Of a DNA stretch of 7,253 bases, positions 1 to 6,927 are shown piece after piece; position 1 is the stretch's first letter; each line of letters starts with the position of its first letter. The position numbers and the translations under genes are program-made. This stretch comes from Methanobrevibacter sp. GTDB lineage: Archaea > Methanobacteriota > Methanobacteria > Methanobacteriales > Methanobacteriaceae. Location of the stretch: NCBI GenBank assembly GCA_017646885.1, contig JAGCLR010000105.1:1-7253 (forward strand), read 5' to 3'. The notes beneath the pieces were generated by a model, which had not been told where the DNA came from, ran no database searches, and was given only the letters and a program-made list of their open reading frames with translations.

Positions 1-50
1 AAAAAAAAAAAAAAAATAAATAATAATAGTGAAAATCATTCCACCATTAT
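1..50 (-). terminator. Intrinsic-type terminator of the giant repeat gene
   Basis: Read on the minus strand, the arms at 50-42 and 31-23 (ATAATGGTG and CACTATTAT) form a 9-bp stem with one G-U pair and a 10-base loop. A T-rich tract follows directly, ending in 16 uninterrupted T's (positions 16-1). The stem lies about 60 bases past the stop codon of the minus-strand repeat gene. Archaeal RNA polymerase stops mainly on U-tracts, so the T-run alone would probably suffice and the hairpin may be supportive. The window begins inside the poly-A/T run, so its full length is unknown. Confidence 0.7.
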
Positions 51-108
51 TTTTTCTATTGCTGTTTGATCTACTTGATTATCTGTGAATTCAGTTTTTT
101 CATGTTCA

Positions 109-2922
109 TTATGCTGTAAGTTCAGGAACAGTTTTCTCCATGAACACGCTTAATAACTCTTTCAAGAATTCACTTAAATCAATACCATTCTCATTGAGCA
201 TATCTAAAATGCCGGAAATATCCAAGCCAGGTATATTGATACTACTTAATAAATCAGATATGTCCTGTTCATCTACATCAAAGCTAACTAGTAATCCTGA
301 GAAATCAAGTTCATCCCAGTCAAGATTAAATAAGTTTAATATAGCTGAAACAGCAGACTTGATGAAATCAGACTTAAATAAGATGTCAATAATATCTGAC
401 AAACTAATTGCAGACAAGTCATAACCTGAAACATCAATGCCTAAAGCAGACAAATCAATATCTATTGAACCAATCAAACCGGATAAATCAAGTACAATTG
501 CATCTAAGCAAGAATAATCACAGTTTTCAAATACACTAGCTAAATCAAGATCGAAATTGTTGAACATATCCTTCAAGCCGGAAATATCTAATCCAGAGAA
601 GTCAATACTGCTGAATAGACTGGACATATCAAAGTTATCTGCATCAAAACTAGCTATTAAACCAGACAAATCGACCTCAGATAAATCAATGCCTAATAAT
701 TTTAGTACCGCTATAATAGTGGACATGTCTAAATCGAAATTAGCCATGATACCAATAAGATCTGACAAACTAATTGCAGACAAATCATAATCAGATAGGT
801 CAATGTCTAAAGTAGACAAATCAATACCTAAAGAATCAATCAAACCGGCTAAATTAATCACTATTGCATCTAAACATGAATAATCACAGTTTTCAAAGAC
901 ATGACCAATATTTTTAAGCATATCTAAAATACCAGAAATATCCAAGCCAGATAAATCAAGACTACCTAATAAAGCGGATAAGTCAAAGTTTTCTTCATCG
1001 AAACTAGCTATTAAACCAGACAAATCAAGTTCAGATAAATCAATTCCTAATACTTTTAGCACGGATAAGATGGTTGACATATCTAAATCAATATTAGTTA
1101 AGATACCAATGAGATCAGATAGTTTAATTGCAGATAAATCACAATCTGGCATATCAATGTCTAAAGCGGATAAATCAATACCTAATGAAGCAATCAATCC
1201 AGATAAATCAAGCACAATTGCATCTAAGCATGAATAATCACATTTTCCAAATATCTTGCCTAAATCAAGGTCTAAATCATTGAACATATCTAAAAGGCCG
1301 GAAATGTCCAATTCAGATAAATCAAGGCTACTTAATAGACTAGTCATGTCAAAGTTTTCTTCATCAAAGCTAGCTATTAATCCAGACAAATCAAGTTCAG
1401 ATAAATCAAATCCGGATTTTTTGCATTTCTCATTATATTCTTCAACTTCTTTTTTGGATAATTTACCATCATGTTTGTCTTTGTTATAATATTTTATTTC
1501 TAAACCATGATATTCCCATTTGCCTGTGCTTTCATTAAAGTTAACATCGGCAACATTGCAATCAATATGATAGTAGTTTGCAGTGGCATCGGTTACCCCT
1601 TCTCCAATAGTGATAGGTTCATCACCACTTAAAAGCATAGATGCAATATCCAAGATGTTAATGTCAGAATTATTTAAGAGGCCAATAAGATCGGACAGTT
1701 TAATTGCAGATAAATCACAATCTGATAGATCTATACCTAAATCAGCTAAATCAATGCCTAATGATTGAATCAACCCAGTTAAATTAAGTGCTATTGCATC
1801 TAAGCATGAATAATCACAGTTTTCGAAAACTCCACTTAAATCAAGGTCTGAATTTTTGAGCATGTCTAAAATGCCGGAAATGTCCAAGCCAGACAAATCG
1901 AGACTGTCTAATAAAGCAGATAAGTCAAAGTTTTCTTCATCAAAACTGGCTATTAAGCCAGACAAATCAATTTCAGATAAATCAATGCCTAATGCTTTTA
2001 GCACAGTTGTAATTGTGGTCATGTCTAATTCAATATTAGATATGATACCAATAAGATCTGACAATTTGATTGCAGATAAATCACAATCTGGCATGTCAAT
2101 GTCTAAAGCAGAGAAATCGATACCTAATGAAGCAATTAATCCAGTTAGATTAAGTACAACTGAGTCTAAGATAGATTTATCACAGTTTTCAAATATTTTA
2201 GCTAAATCAAGGTCTGAATTTTTAAGTATGTCAAAAATGCCTGATATGTCATCTATGGATATGTTAAGGCTAGCTAATAATGTAGTTATGTCAAAGTTTT
2301 CTGCATCAAAGCCAGCAATCAAACTAGATAACTCAATTTCATCCAATTCAAGACCAAATATCTTTAACATAGCTGAAATTGTAGATATGTCTATTTCAAA
2401 ATTATTTAAGATGACCATGAGGTCTGACAGTTTAATTGCAGATAAATCATAACCTGATAGGTCAATGCCTAAATCAGCTAGATCAATACCTATTGAATCA
2501 AGCAATCCTGTCAAATTAAGTACAATTCCATCTAAACAGGATAAATCAATGTCCTTGAATATCTTGCCTAAATCAAGGTCTGAATCTTCCACCATATCTA
2601 AAATACCAGCAATTTCCTCACTGGATATATTAAGACTGGATAATAAACTGGATATGTCAAAATTATCTGCATCAAAACTAATTAAACCGGATAAATCAAG
2701 TTTATCTGAGTCAAGAGCGAATAATTTTAATACTGATTTAATGGTGCCCATGCTGAAATAAGAATTGCTTAAGGCTCCTATAAGATCTGTCAAACTAATT
2801 GCAGACAAATCATAATCTGATAGGTCAATGCCGAAATCGGCTAAATCGATATCTATCATTTCAATTATGTCAGATAGATTAAGCACAATACCATCTAAGC
2901 TTGAATAATCAAAGTTTTCAAA
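109..2922 (-). repeat. Seven tandem repeats of about 122 aa (366 bp), Leu/Asp/Ser-rich
   Basis: Anchored on the motif F-E-N-x-D-Y-S-x-L-D, the units are residues 423-543 (121 aa), 544-665 (122), 666-787 (122), 788-979 (192, with insert), 980-1097 (118), 1098-1219 (122) and 1220-1359 (last unit plus C-terminal tail FLKELLSVFMEKTVPELTA). Nucleotide spans are 2922-2560, 2559-2194, 2193-1828, 1827-1252, 1251-898, 897-532 and 531-109. Each unit carries NLTGLIxSLGIDL, DLSAIxLSDLIGI, VLKxLGIDLSE, DLSGLIASFDxxNFD and LDISGILDML in that order. Asp or Ser before short Leu-rich segments looks like helix N-caps, which suggests an alpha-solenoid. Units four to seven are the most alike, also in DNA. Confidence 0.88.
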
Positions 2923-4188
2923 TATGCTGCCTATACTAAATCCTGACTTATCAATGTCTGAAGAACCACCATATAGGCTAGACATATTCCTTGAATAGGT
3001 ATCCATGTCAAATCCTGAACTCAAAAGGGCACCAATGCTTGTTAAGTCTAATTTAGTAACATCTAAAGGAGATATGTGACCAGTAAGGTTTATAGGCAAT
3101 TCTGAATCATTATTAGGGGTTTTGATGTTTATAGTATCAATATTTAGCATAGGGAACAAATCATTGAAAGTTATGCCAGTTACATCAAAACTATTCATGC
3201 CGATAATCACATCAAAACTATTTGAATTTAAAATAGGCTCAAGTGATACATTTATATCATCCATGTAAAGAATCACATCATCAAAGTTTGTGTAATGGAA
3301 ATCCGCTATGGATATGGATAAATCAAAGTCTGATAACTTCAAATCATGGAGTAGGAAGTTTAGATTTAAATCAGACAAGAGAACCCTATAGTTTTTGTTA
3401 ATGATTTTTAAACTAGGTAATTTAACTGAAATTGCAAGTTTTTGTCCATCCAGTCCCATTGACACATTAAAGTCAAGATCTTCTAAACTAACAGTTGCAT
3501 TATTAAAATTAGGATAAAAAAAGTCTCTAATGCCAATATCTAAACATACTCCATTTTCATCTGGAAAAGATTTGGAAAACAAATTAAGGCCTTTTAGATT
3601 TACATAATCCCTATCAGTTATTATATCCAAACTATCCATAAGTGCTGAAAGCTCAAGACTATCTGGATTTGAACTAGGCATAATGGATAGATCAAGATTT
3701 TTAAATGTGAAGACAGTGCTTTCAAAGTCTGAATAGGAAACTTCAGGAATATTCATTTTCAAATCAACATTTGATGAATCTGAAGATACTGTTGAAATGG
3801 TAGAATCAGACATGATTAAACCGTTTTGAGTAAAACCTTCAATATTTAATGTAGCATTATCTCCCATAACGCTTTTCTCTTTAATAGCCAAATCTCCATA
3901 ATTTATTCCATAATTAGTAAGTGTAGAACTTATTGGCTCATCATCAGGTACATCTTCGCCAGAGGTTTCATTTGAATCATCATTTAAGATAGGCAAAACT
4001 CTTTCAACTAGTTCCTGCTTTTTACCTGAAACAGTTAAGCCATTTTTTCTCAAAATGTCTCTCAGTTCTTTAACTGTGTATTTTTCAGATATCTCTTCTG
4101 CGGTTAATGCTCCACTACTTGAAGTAGCATCAAATTCCCCTTTAGGATATCCTCCATCATCTTTAAAAGTTTTTTTCGATTTTTTCAT
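109..4188 (-). CDS. Giant acidic SAP-domain repeat protein (1359 aa), function unknown
   Basis: I do not recognise a named family for the whole protein. In order it shows: a short basic start (MKKSKKTFK); a SAP-like helix-extension-helix motif at about 37-68 (YTVKELRDILRKNGLTVSG, then KKQELVERV), which in known proteins binds nucleic acid; an acidic linker at 69-87; three beta-rich repeats of about 73 residues at 145-369; and seven tandem repeats of about 122 residues from 423 to the end, rich in Leu, Asp, Ser and Ile with recurrent DLSGL/DLSAI/DISGILDML motifs. A 72-residue insert (855-926) splits repeat four. I see no signal peptide, membrane helix or cell-wall anchor, so a cytoplasmic location is inferred, unlike the exported adhesin-like proteins common in Methanobrevibacter. 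The ATG at 4188 is supported by GGGAGGAT just upstream and leaves the SAP domain complete. The gene is divergent from the MarR-type gene. A scaffold or nucleoid-associated role is possible but unproven. The reading frame is certain; the function is not. Confidence 0.93.
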   Translation of the reverse strand: MKKSKKTFKDDGGYPKGEFDATSSSGALTAEEISEKYTVKELRDILRKNGLTVSGKKQELVERVLPILNDDSNETSGEDVPDDEPISSTLTNYGINYGDLAIKEKSVMGDNATLNIEGFTQNGLIMSDSTISTVSSDSSNVDLKMNIPEVSYSDFESTVFTFKNLDLSIMPSSNPDSLELSALMDSLDIITDRDYVNLKGLNLFSKSFPDENGVCLDIGIRDFFYPNFNNATVSLEDLDFNVSMGLDGQKLAISVKLPSLKIINKNYRVLLSDLNLNFLLHDLKLSDFDLSISIADFHYTNFDDVILYMDDINVSLEPILNSNSFDVIIGMNSFDVTGITFNDLFPMLNIDTINIKTPNNDSELPINLTGHISPLDVTKLDLTSIGALLSSGFDMDTYSRNMSSLYGGSSDIDKSGFSIGSIFENFDYSSLDGIVLNLSDIIEMIDIDLADFGIDLSDYDLSAISLTDLIGALSNSYFSMGTIKSVLKLFALDSDKLDLSGLISFDADNFDISSLLSSLNISSEEIAGILDMVEDSDLDLGKIFKDIDLSCLDGIVLNLTGLLDSIGIDLADLGIDLSGYDLSAIKLSDLMVILNNFEIDISTISAMLKIFGLELDEIELSSLIAGFDAENFDITTLLASLNISIDDISGIFDILKNSDLDLAKIFENCDKSILDSVVLNLTGLIASLGIDFSALDIDMPDCDLSAIKLSDLIGIISNIELDMTTITTVLKALGIDLSEIDLSGLIASFDEENFDLSALLDSLDLSGLDISGILDMLKNSDLDLSGVFENCDYSCLDAIALNLTGLIQSLGIDLADLGIDLSDCDLSAIKLSDLIGLLNNSDINILDIASMLLSGDEPITIGEGVTDATANYYHIDCNVADVNFNESTGKWEYHGLEIKYYNKDKHDGKLSKKEVEEYNEKCKKSGFDLSELDLSGLIASFDEENFDMTSLLSSLDLSELDISGLLDMFNDLDLDLGKIFGKCDYSCLDAIVLDLSGLIASLGIDLSALDIDMPDCDLSAIKLSDLIGILTNIDLDMSTILSVLKVLGIDLSELDLSGLIASFDEENFDLSALLGSLDLSGLDISGILDMLKNIGHVFENCDYSCLDAIVINLAGLIDSLGIDLSTLDIDLSDYDLSAISLSDLIGIMANFDLDMSTIIAVLKLLGIDLSEVDLSGLIASFDADNFDMSSLFSSIDFSGLDISGLKDMFNNFDLDLASVFENCDYSCLDAIVLDLSGLIGSIDIDLSALGIDVSGYDLSAISLSDIIDILFKSDFIKSAVSAILNLFNLDWDELDFSGLLVSFDVDEQDISDLLSSINIPGLDISGILDMLNENGIDLSEFLKELLSVFMEKTVPELTA
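1411..1626 (-). other. Non-repeat 72-aa insert inside repeat four
   Basis: Residues 855-926 interrupt the fourth repeat between ASMLLS and FDLSELDLSGL, replacing the usual VLKxLGI segment. Its composition differs sharply: Tyr, His, Trp and Asn appear (ANYYHIDCNVADVNF, GKWEYHGLEIKYYN), and its end is Lys-rich (HDGKLSKKEVEEYNEKCKKSG). The DKHDGKLSKKE stretch resembles part of an EF-hand or dockerin calcium loop but lacks acidic residues at the first and third positions, so I do not call it one. It may be a small beta-hairpin domain plus a charged helix exposed on the solenoid. Confidence 0.75.
3082..3756 (-). repeat. Three beta-rich repeats of about 73 aa within the giant protein
   Basis: Residues 145-216, 217-290 and 291-369 align by eye. 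Each starts with an alternating hydrophobic strand followed by an aromatic/Asp motif (VSYSDF, IRDFFYPNF, IADFHYTNF), then a strand of the type V-x-L-x-D-L/I-x-V/L-S, a turn, and two further strands ending near LNLF, LNLNF or LFPML. The alternating polar/hydrophobic pattern suggests beta structure, in contrast to the helix-like downstream repeats. DNA-level identity is low, so these are old duplications. The boundaries are approximate and the third copy is the most diverged at its end. Confidence 0.6.
3985..4080 (-). other. SAP-like domain coding segment
   Basis: This encodes residues 37-68 of the giant protein. The pattern is a first helix with Thr-Val-Lys-Glu-Leu-Arg-Asp-Ile-Leu, then Lys-Asn-Gly-Leu, then Val-Ser-Gly-Lys-Lys-Gln-Glu-Leu-Val-Glu-Arg in the second helix. 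That matches the SAP consensus (helix, Gly-Leu turn, Ser-Gly-Lys-Lys, helix). SAP domains typically bind DNA or RNA and tether larger proteins to nucleic acid. It is followed by an Asp/Glu-rich linker that probably separates it from the repeat body. Confidence 0.8.
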
Positions 4189-4191
4189 AAT

Positions 4192-4199
4192 ATCCTCCC
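4192..4199 (-). promoter_or_regulatory. Ribosome binding site of the giant repeat gene
   Basis: On the minus strand GGGAGGAT precedes the ATG, with GGAGG ending five bases before it. It is complementary to the CCUCC end of archaeal 16S rRNA. It fixes the start at 4188, with no in-frame ATG needed further upstream. Confidence 0.85.
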
Positions 4200-4227
4200 T
4201 TAATCAGATACATTTGTATAACAATTT

Positions 4228-4241
4228 TTTAAATATTTATT
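4228..4241 (-). promoter_or_regulatory. Candidate TATA element for the giant repeat gene
   Basis: On the minus strand AATAAATATTTAAA lies about 40-53 bases before the start codon. That would put transcription start near 4209 and give a leader of about 20 bases, as is common in methanogens. A second candidate, TTTATATG (4288-4281), would give a leader of about 70 bases. The surroundings are nearly pure A/T, so either assignment is weak. Confidence 0.35.
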
Positions 4242-4483
4242 GATTTTGTTTAATATTTTTACCTTCACAAATGCCATTGACATATAAATAAATTCTCAAA
4301 AATTCCGATAGGTCATTATAAAAGGCATATCATAATTTTAGTCTCAATTAAGAAATATATAAAAATAATCTTAAGCACTTAATAGTCAATGAAGTTAATA
4401 ATTAATATTATAATTTTAAAAATTAGTAAATGAATCTATTTAATAATTAGCCTATGTATGGAAAATTTTTTATTTTTTAAACA

Positions 4484-4495
4484 ATAATATATTAT
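4484..4495 (+). promoter_or_regulatory. TATA element and 12-bp palindrome upstream of the MarR-type gene
   Basis: ATAATATATTAT is a perfect 12-bp palindrome, and its centre AATATATT is a plausible TATA box. It lies 50-61 bases before the ATG, putting transcription start near 4515 with a leader of about 30 bases. MarR-family proteins bind palindromes and often repress their own promoters, so this could be both core promoter and operator. Short palindromes are frequent in such AT-rich DNA, so the operator role is a guess. Confidence 0.45.
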
Positions 4496-4544
4496 CAAAT
4501 TAAATTTTTGTACATTTTTTAAAAAGTTCAAGAAGGGTTAAACA

Positions 4545-4985
4545 ATGATTGAAACAACAATAAAAATACCTCAACATTTAATCTATTTTTACAATTTGAT
4601 TAAAAATTATGAATCCACTTTTGGAAAAAATAGCAAATCACTAGGAATGAACACTAATGAAATTCTTATCTTATTGGAGATTTATAATAGGGAAGGACTT
4701 AATCAAATTGACATCACCAAAAGATATCTTATTACTGAAGCCAATATCAGCCAAACTACAAAAAAGCTAATGGAAAAAGACTTGATTGAAAAGAAAATGG
4801 ACCCTGAAAACAATTCAAAGAACTTGTTGTACTTAACCGAAAAAGGTCAGAATCAATGTGATGAATTGCTTGTCTTGTTTAGAGATTGGAACAATAAGAT
4901 CATAAAAGGAATTCCAATGGAAGACCTGATATTGTTTGGAGAAACCTTGGCAATGATTAATGAAAATTGCCTCAAAATGGATTAA
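4545..4985 (+). CDS. MarR-family winged-helix transcriptional regulator
   Basis: The 146-residue length is typical of MarR proteins, which act as homodimers. Residues 1-30 form the N-terminal dimerisation helix region. Residues 36-50 (MNTNEILILLEIYNR) match the helix leading into the DNA-binding domain. GLNQIDITKRYLI (51-63) and TEANISQTTKKLMEKDLIEKK (64-84) match the helix-turn-helix with its recognition helix. MDPENNSKNLLYLTEKG (85-101) matches the wing and the LT-x-x-G end of the domain. The C-terminal helices (103-146) would complete the dimer interface. Ligand and targets cannot be read from the sequence; two Cys (105, 142) lie outside the DNA-binding core. The ATG has a partial Shine-Dalgarno (AGAAGGGTT) upstream. 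The gene is divergent from the giant repeat gene and convergent with gdhA, so it is probably monocistronic and may regulate itself and the divergent gene. Confidence 0.9.
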   Translation: MIETTIKIPQHLIYFYNLIKNYESTFGKNSKSLGMNTNEILILLEIYNREGLNQIDITKRYLITEANISQTTKKLMEKDLIEKKMDPENNSKNLLYLTEKGQNQCDELLVLFRDWNNKIIKGIPMEDLILFGETLAMINENCLKMD

Positions 4986-5040
4986 CTTGATTTTACAGTT
5001 CATAAAAATAAGACAAAAGTAATTATAAGAAAATAAAAAT

Positions 5041-6421
<1,381 letters not shown>

Positions 6422-6426
6422 TTAAT

Positions 6427-6430
6427 CTCC
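6427..6430 (-). promoter_or_regulatory. Ribosome binding site of gdhA
   Basis: On the minus strand GGAG (within GGAGATT) ends eight bases before the ATG at 6418. This supports the chosen start; the leader is otherwise A/T only. Confidence 0.75.
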
Positions 6431-6461
6431 ATTTGTTTAAATAAATAAAAAATGAATTTAA

Positions 6462-6473
6462 GATATTTTTAAA
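6462..6473 (-). promoter_or_regulatory. Candidate TATA element of gdhA
   Basis: On the minus strand TTTAAAAATATC is centred about 49 bases before the start codon. It predicts transcription start near 6442 and a leader of about 24 bases. The inverted repeat at 6479-6508 sits immediately upstream, where archaeal activators or repressors usually bind. Confidence 0.45.
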
Positions 6474-6478
6474 TTTGG

Positions 6479-6508
6479 AATAATTAATTAAACTAATAAT
6501 TAATTATT
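6479..6508. repeat. 12-bp inverted and direct repeat upstream of the gdhA promoter
   Basis: AATAATTAATTA (6479-6490) recurs as its perfect inverse TAATTAATTATT (6497-6508) with a six-base spacer. The same 12-mer also recurs as a direct copy at 6495-6506, 16 bp from the first. Both readings come from the near-palindromic AATTAATT core. The position directly upstream of the candidate TATA box suggests an operator. No GGAA/TTCC pair of the NrpR nitrogen-repressor type is present. Confidence 0.5.
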
Positions 6509-6532
6509 ATTGGTTAAAAATAGCTAACAAAA

Positions 6533-6582
6533 TTCAACTATATTTCAACTAACTATACTTAACTACAAAAGACATTTAACTA
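6533..6582. repeat. Iterated AACTA motifs upstream of gdhA
   Basis: AACTA occurs at 6536-6540, 6547-6551, 6551-6555, 6561-6565 and 6578-6582. The first two are part of an eight-base direct repeat TTCAACTA (6533-6540 and 6544-6551), exactly 11 bp apart, about one helical turn. They lie 115-165 bases before the gdhA start. Clustering at near-helical spacing could mark binding sites for a regulator; in A/T-rich DNA low-complexity drift is the alternative. Confidence 0.4.
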
Positions 6583-6681
6583 TTTAGCTATTTCCAAACA
6601 ATAACATAAAATATTAGTTAAATTAATTATTAGCAAAACATTATTTAAAAAAATTTAAATAATATCTTAGACATTTCAGAT

Positions 6682-6719
6682 AAGATCGCCACATAGAGTG
6701 GCAAACCCTTTCCGATTTT
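6682..6719. ncRNA. Compact hairpin structure, candidate small RNA or leader element
   Basis: GCCAC (6688-6692) pairs with GTGGC (6698-6702) around a five-base loop. Directly outside, AAGATC (6682-6687) can pair with GATTTT (6714-6719) using one wobble pair, leaving an 11-base C-rich strand (6703-6713) unpaired opposite the junction. Two adjacent helices in the most GC-rich part of this spacer suggest a selected RNA structure on one strand. No known RNA family is recognised, the outer helix is weak, and transcription direction is unknown. Confidence 0.3.
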
Positions 6720-6829
6720 GATGCCTAATTATAAATTGAATAATATTCAATATAAAGGTACCTATTTTTAAGAAATTTTTGTTTACAATTCAATATTAAA
6801 GGTATACAAATTTTAATAAATTTAGAAAG

Positions 6830-6860
6830 ATTTGGAGGAAAAATAGAAAATCCTCCGAAT
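6830..6860. repeat. 10-bp stem-loop in the intergenic region
   Basis: GGAGGA (6834-6839) pairs with TCCTCC (6851-6856), and the flanks ATTT/GAAT extend the stem to 10 bp with one wobble pair around an 11-base A-rich loop. Neither side is followed by a clear T-run, so it is not a standard terminator, though T-rich DNA follows on the minus strand. It could be a terminator of a minus-strand transcript from the right or a structured RNA. On the plus strand GGAGG mimics a Shine-Dalgarno, but no ORF follows. Confidence 0.4.
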
Positions 6861-6896
6861 AAAGCTTTAAAATAAAATATATTAGTAATTATAAAA

Positions 6897-6927
6897 GATA
6901 GACAAGTCAATGTTTAAGGTAGACAAA
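6897..6927 (-). pseudogene. Possible relic of one giant-gene repeat module
   Basis: Bases 6906-6927 match positions 799-820 of the giant gene at 20 of 22 sites in the same orientation. An AGATAG flank is also shared after a four-base insertion. Read on the minus strand the segment encodes LSTLNIDLSIF, similar to the repeat motif LSTLDIDLSDY, between nearby in-frame stops. It may be a decayed remnant of a duplicated or deleted repeat gene. The match is short and the DNA is A/T-rich, so chance similarity cannot be excluded. Confidence 0.3.

Larger units (their letters stand above)
4189..4544. other. Divergent intergenic region between the giant repeat gene and the MarR-type gene
   Basis: These 356 bases have no ORF with a credible start and carry the promoters of two divergent genes. 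Besides the TATA candidates listed separately, there is a strong two-sided TATA-like element (AAATATATAAAA, about 4353-4364) that could serve either strand with a leader of about 150 bases. An ATGCC/GGCAT pair (4271-4275 and 4324-4328) is spaced 48 bases apart and is probably fortuitous. I see no GC-rich structured RNA here. Confidence 0.6.

Noticed and set aside
1450..1490. EF-hand or dockerin calcium loop in the insert (DKHDGKLSKKE)
   Set aside because: Acidic residues are missing at the first and third coordinating positions, and only one incomplete loop is present.
1856..2452. 198-residue plus-strand open frame, plus shorter ones at 140-424, 557-790, 1256-1489, 1583-1768 and 2465-2761
   Set aside because: They lie antisense to the giant gene. 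Their repetitive KPDKS/MSK composition is the reverse complement of DLSGL/DML codons, which are poor in antisense stops. None has a convincing ribosome binding site.
480..2930. Regularly spaced copies of a segment of about 26 bases (around TCTAAGCATGAATAATCAC), considered as CRISPR-like or phase-variation repeats
   Set aside because: Spacing is about 366 bp, the copies are in frame and encode the conserved CDYSCLD motif, and the sequence between them is also repetitive. They are protein repeats.
109..4188. Cell-surface adhesin-like protein, as is common in Methanobrevibacter
   Set aside because: There is no signal peptide, transmembrane segment or wall-binding domain, and the N-terminus carries a SAP-type domain. 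N-x-T/S sequons in the repeats alone do not show export.
6725..6910. 61-residue minus-strand open frame upstream of gdhA
   Set aside because: It starts with TTG, has no ribosome binding site, has composition expected from A/T-rich DNA and includes the stem-loop at 6830-6860.
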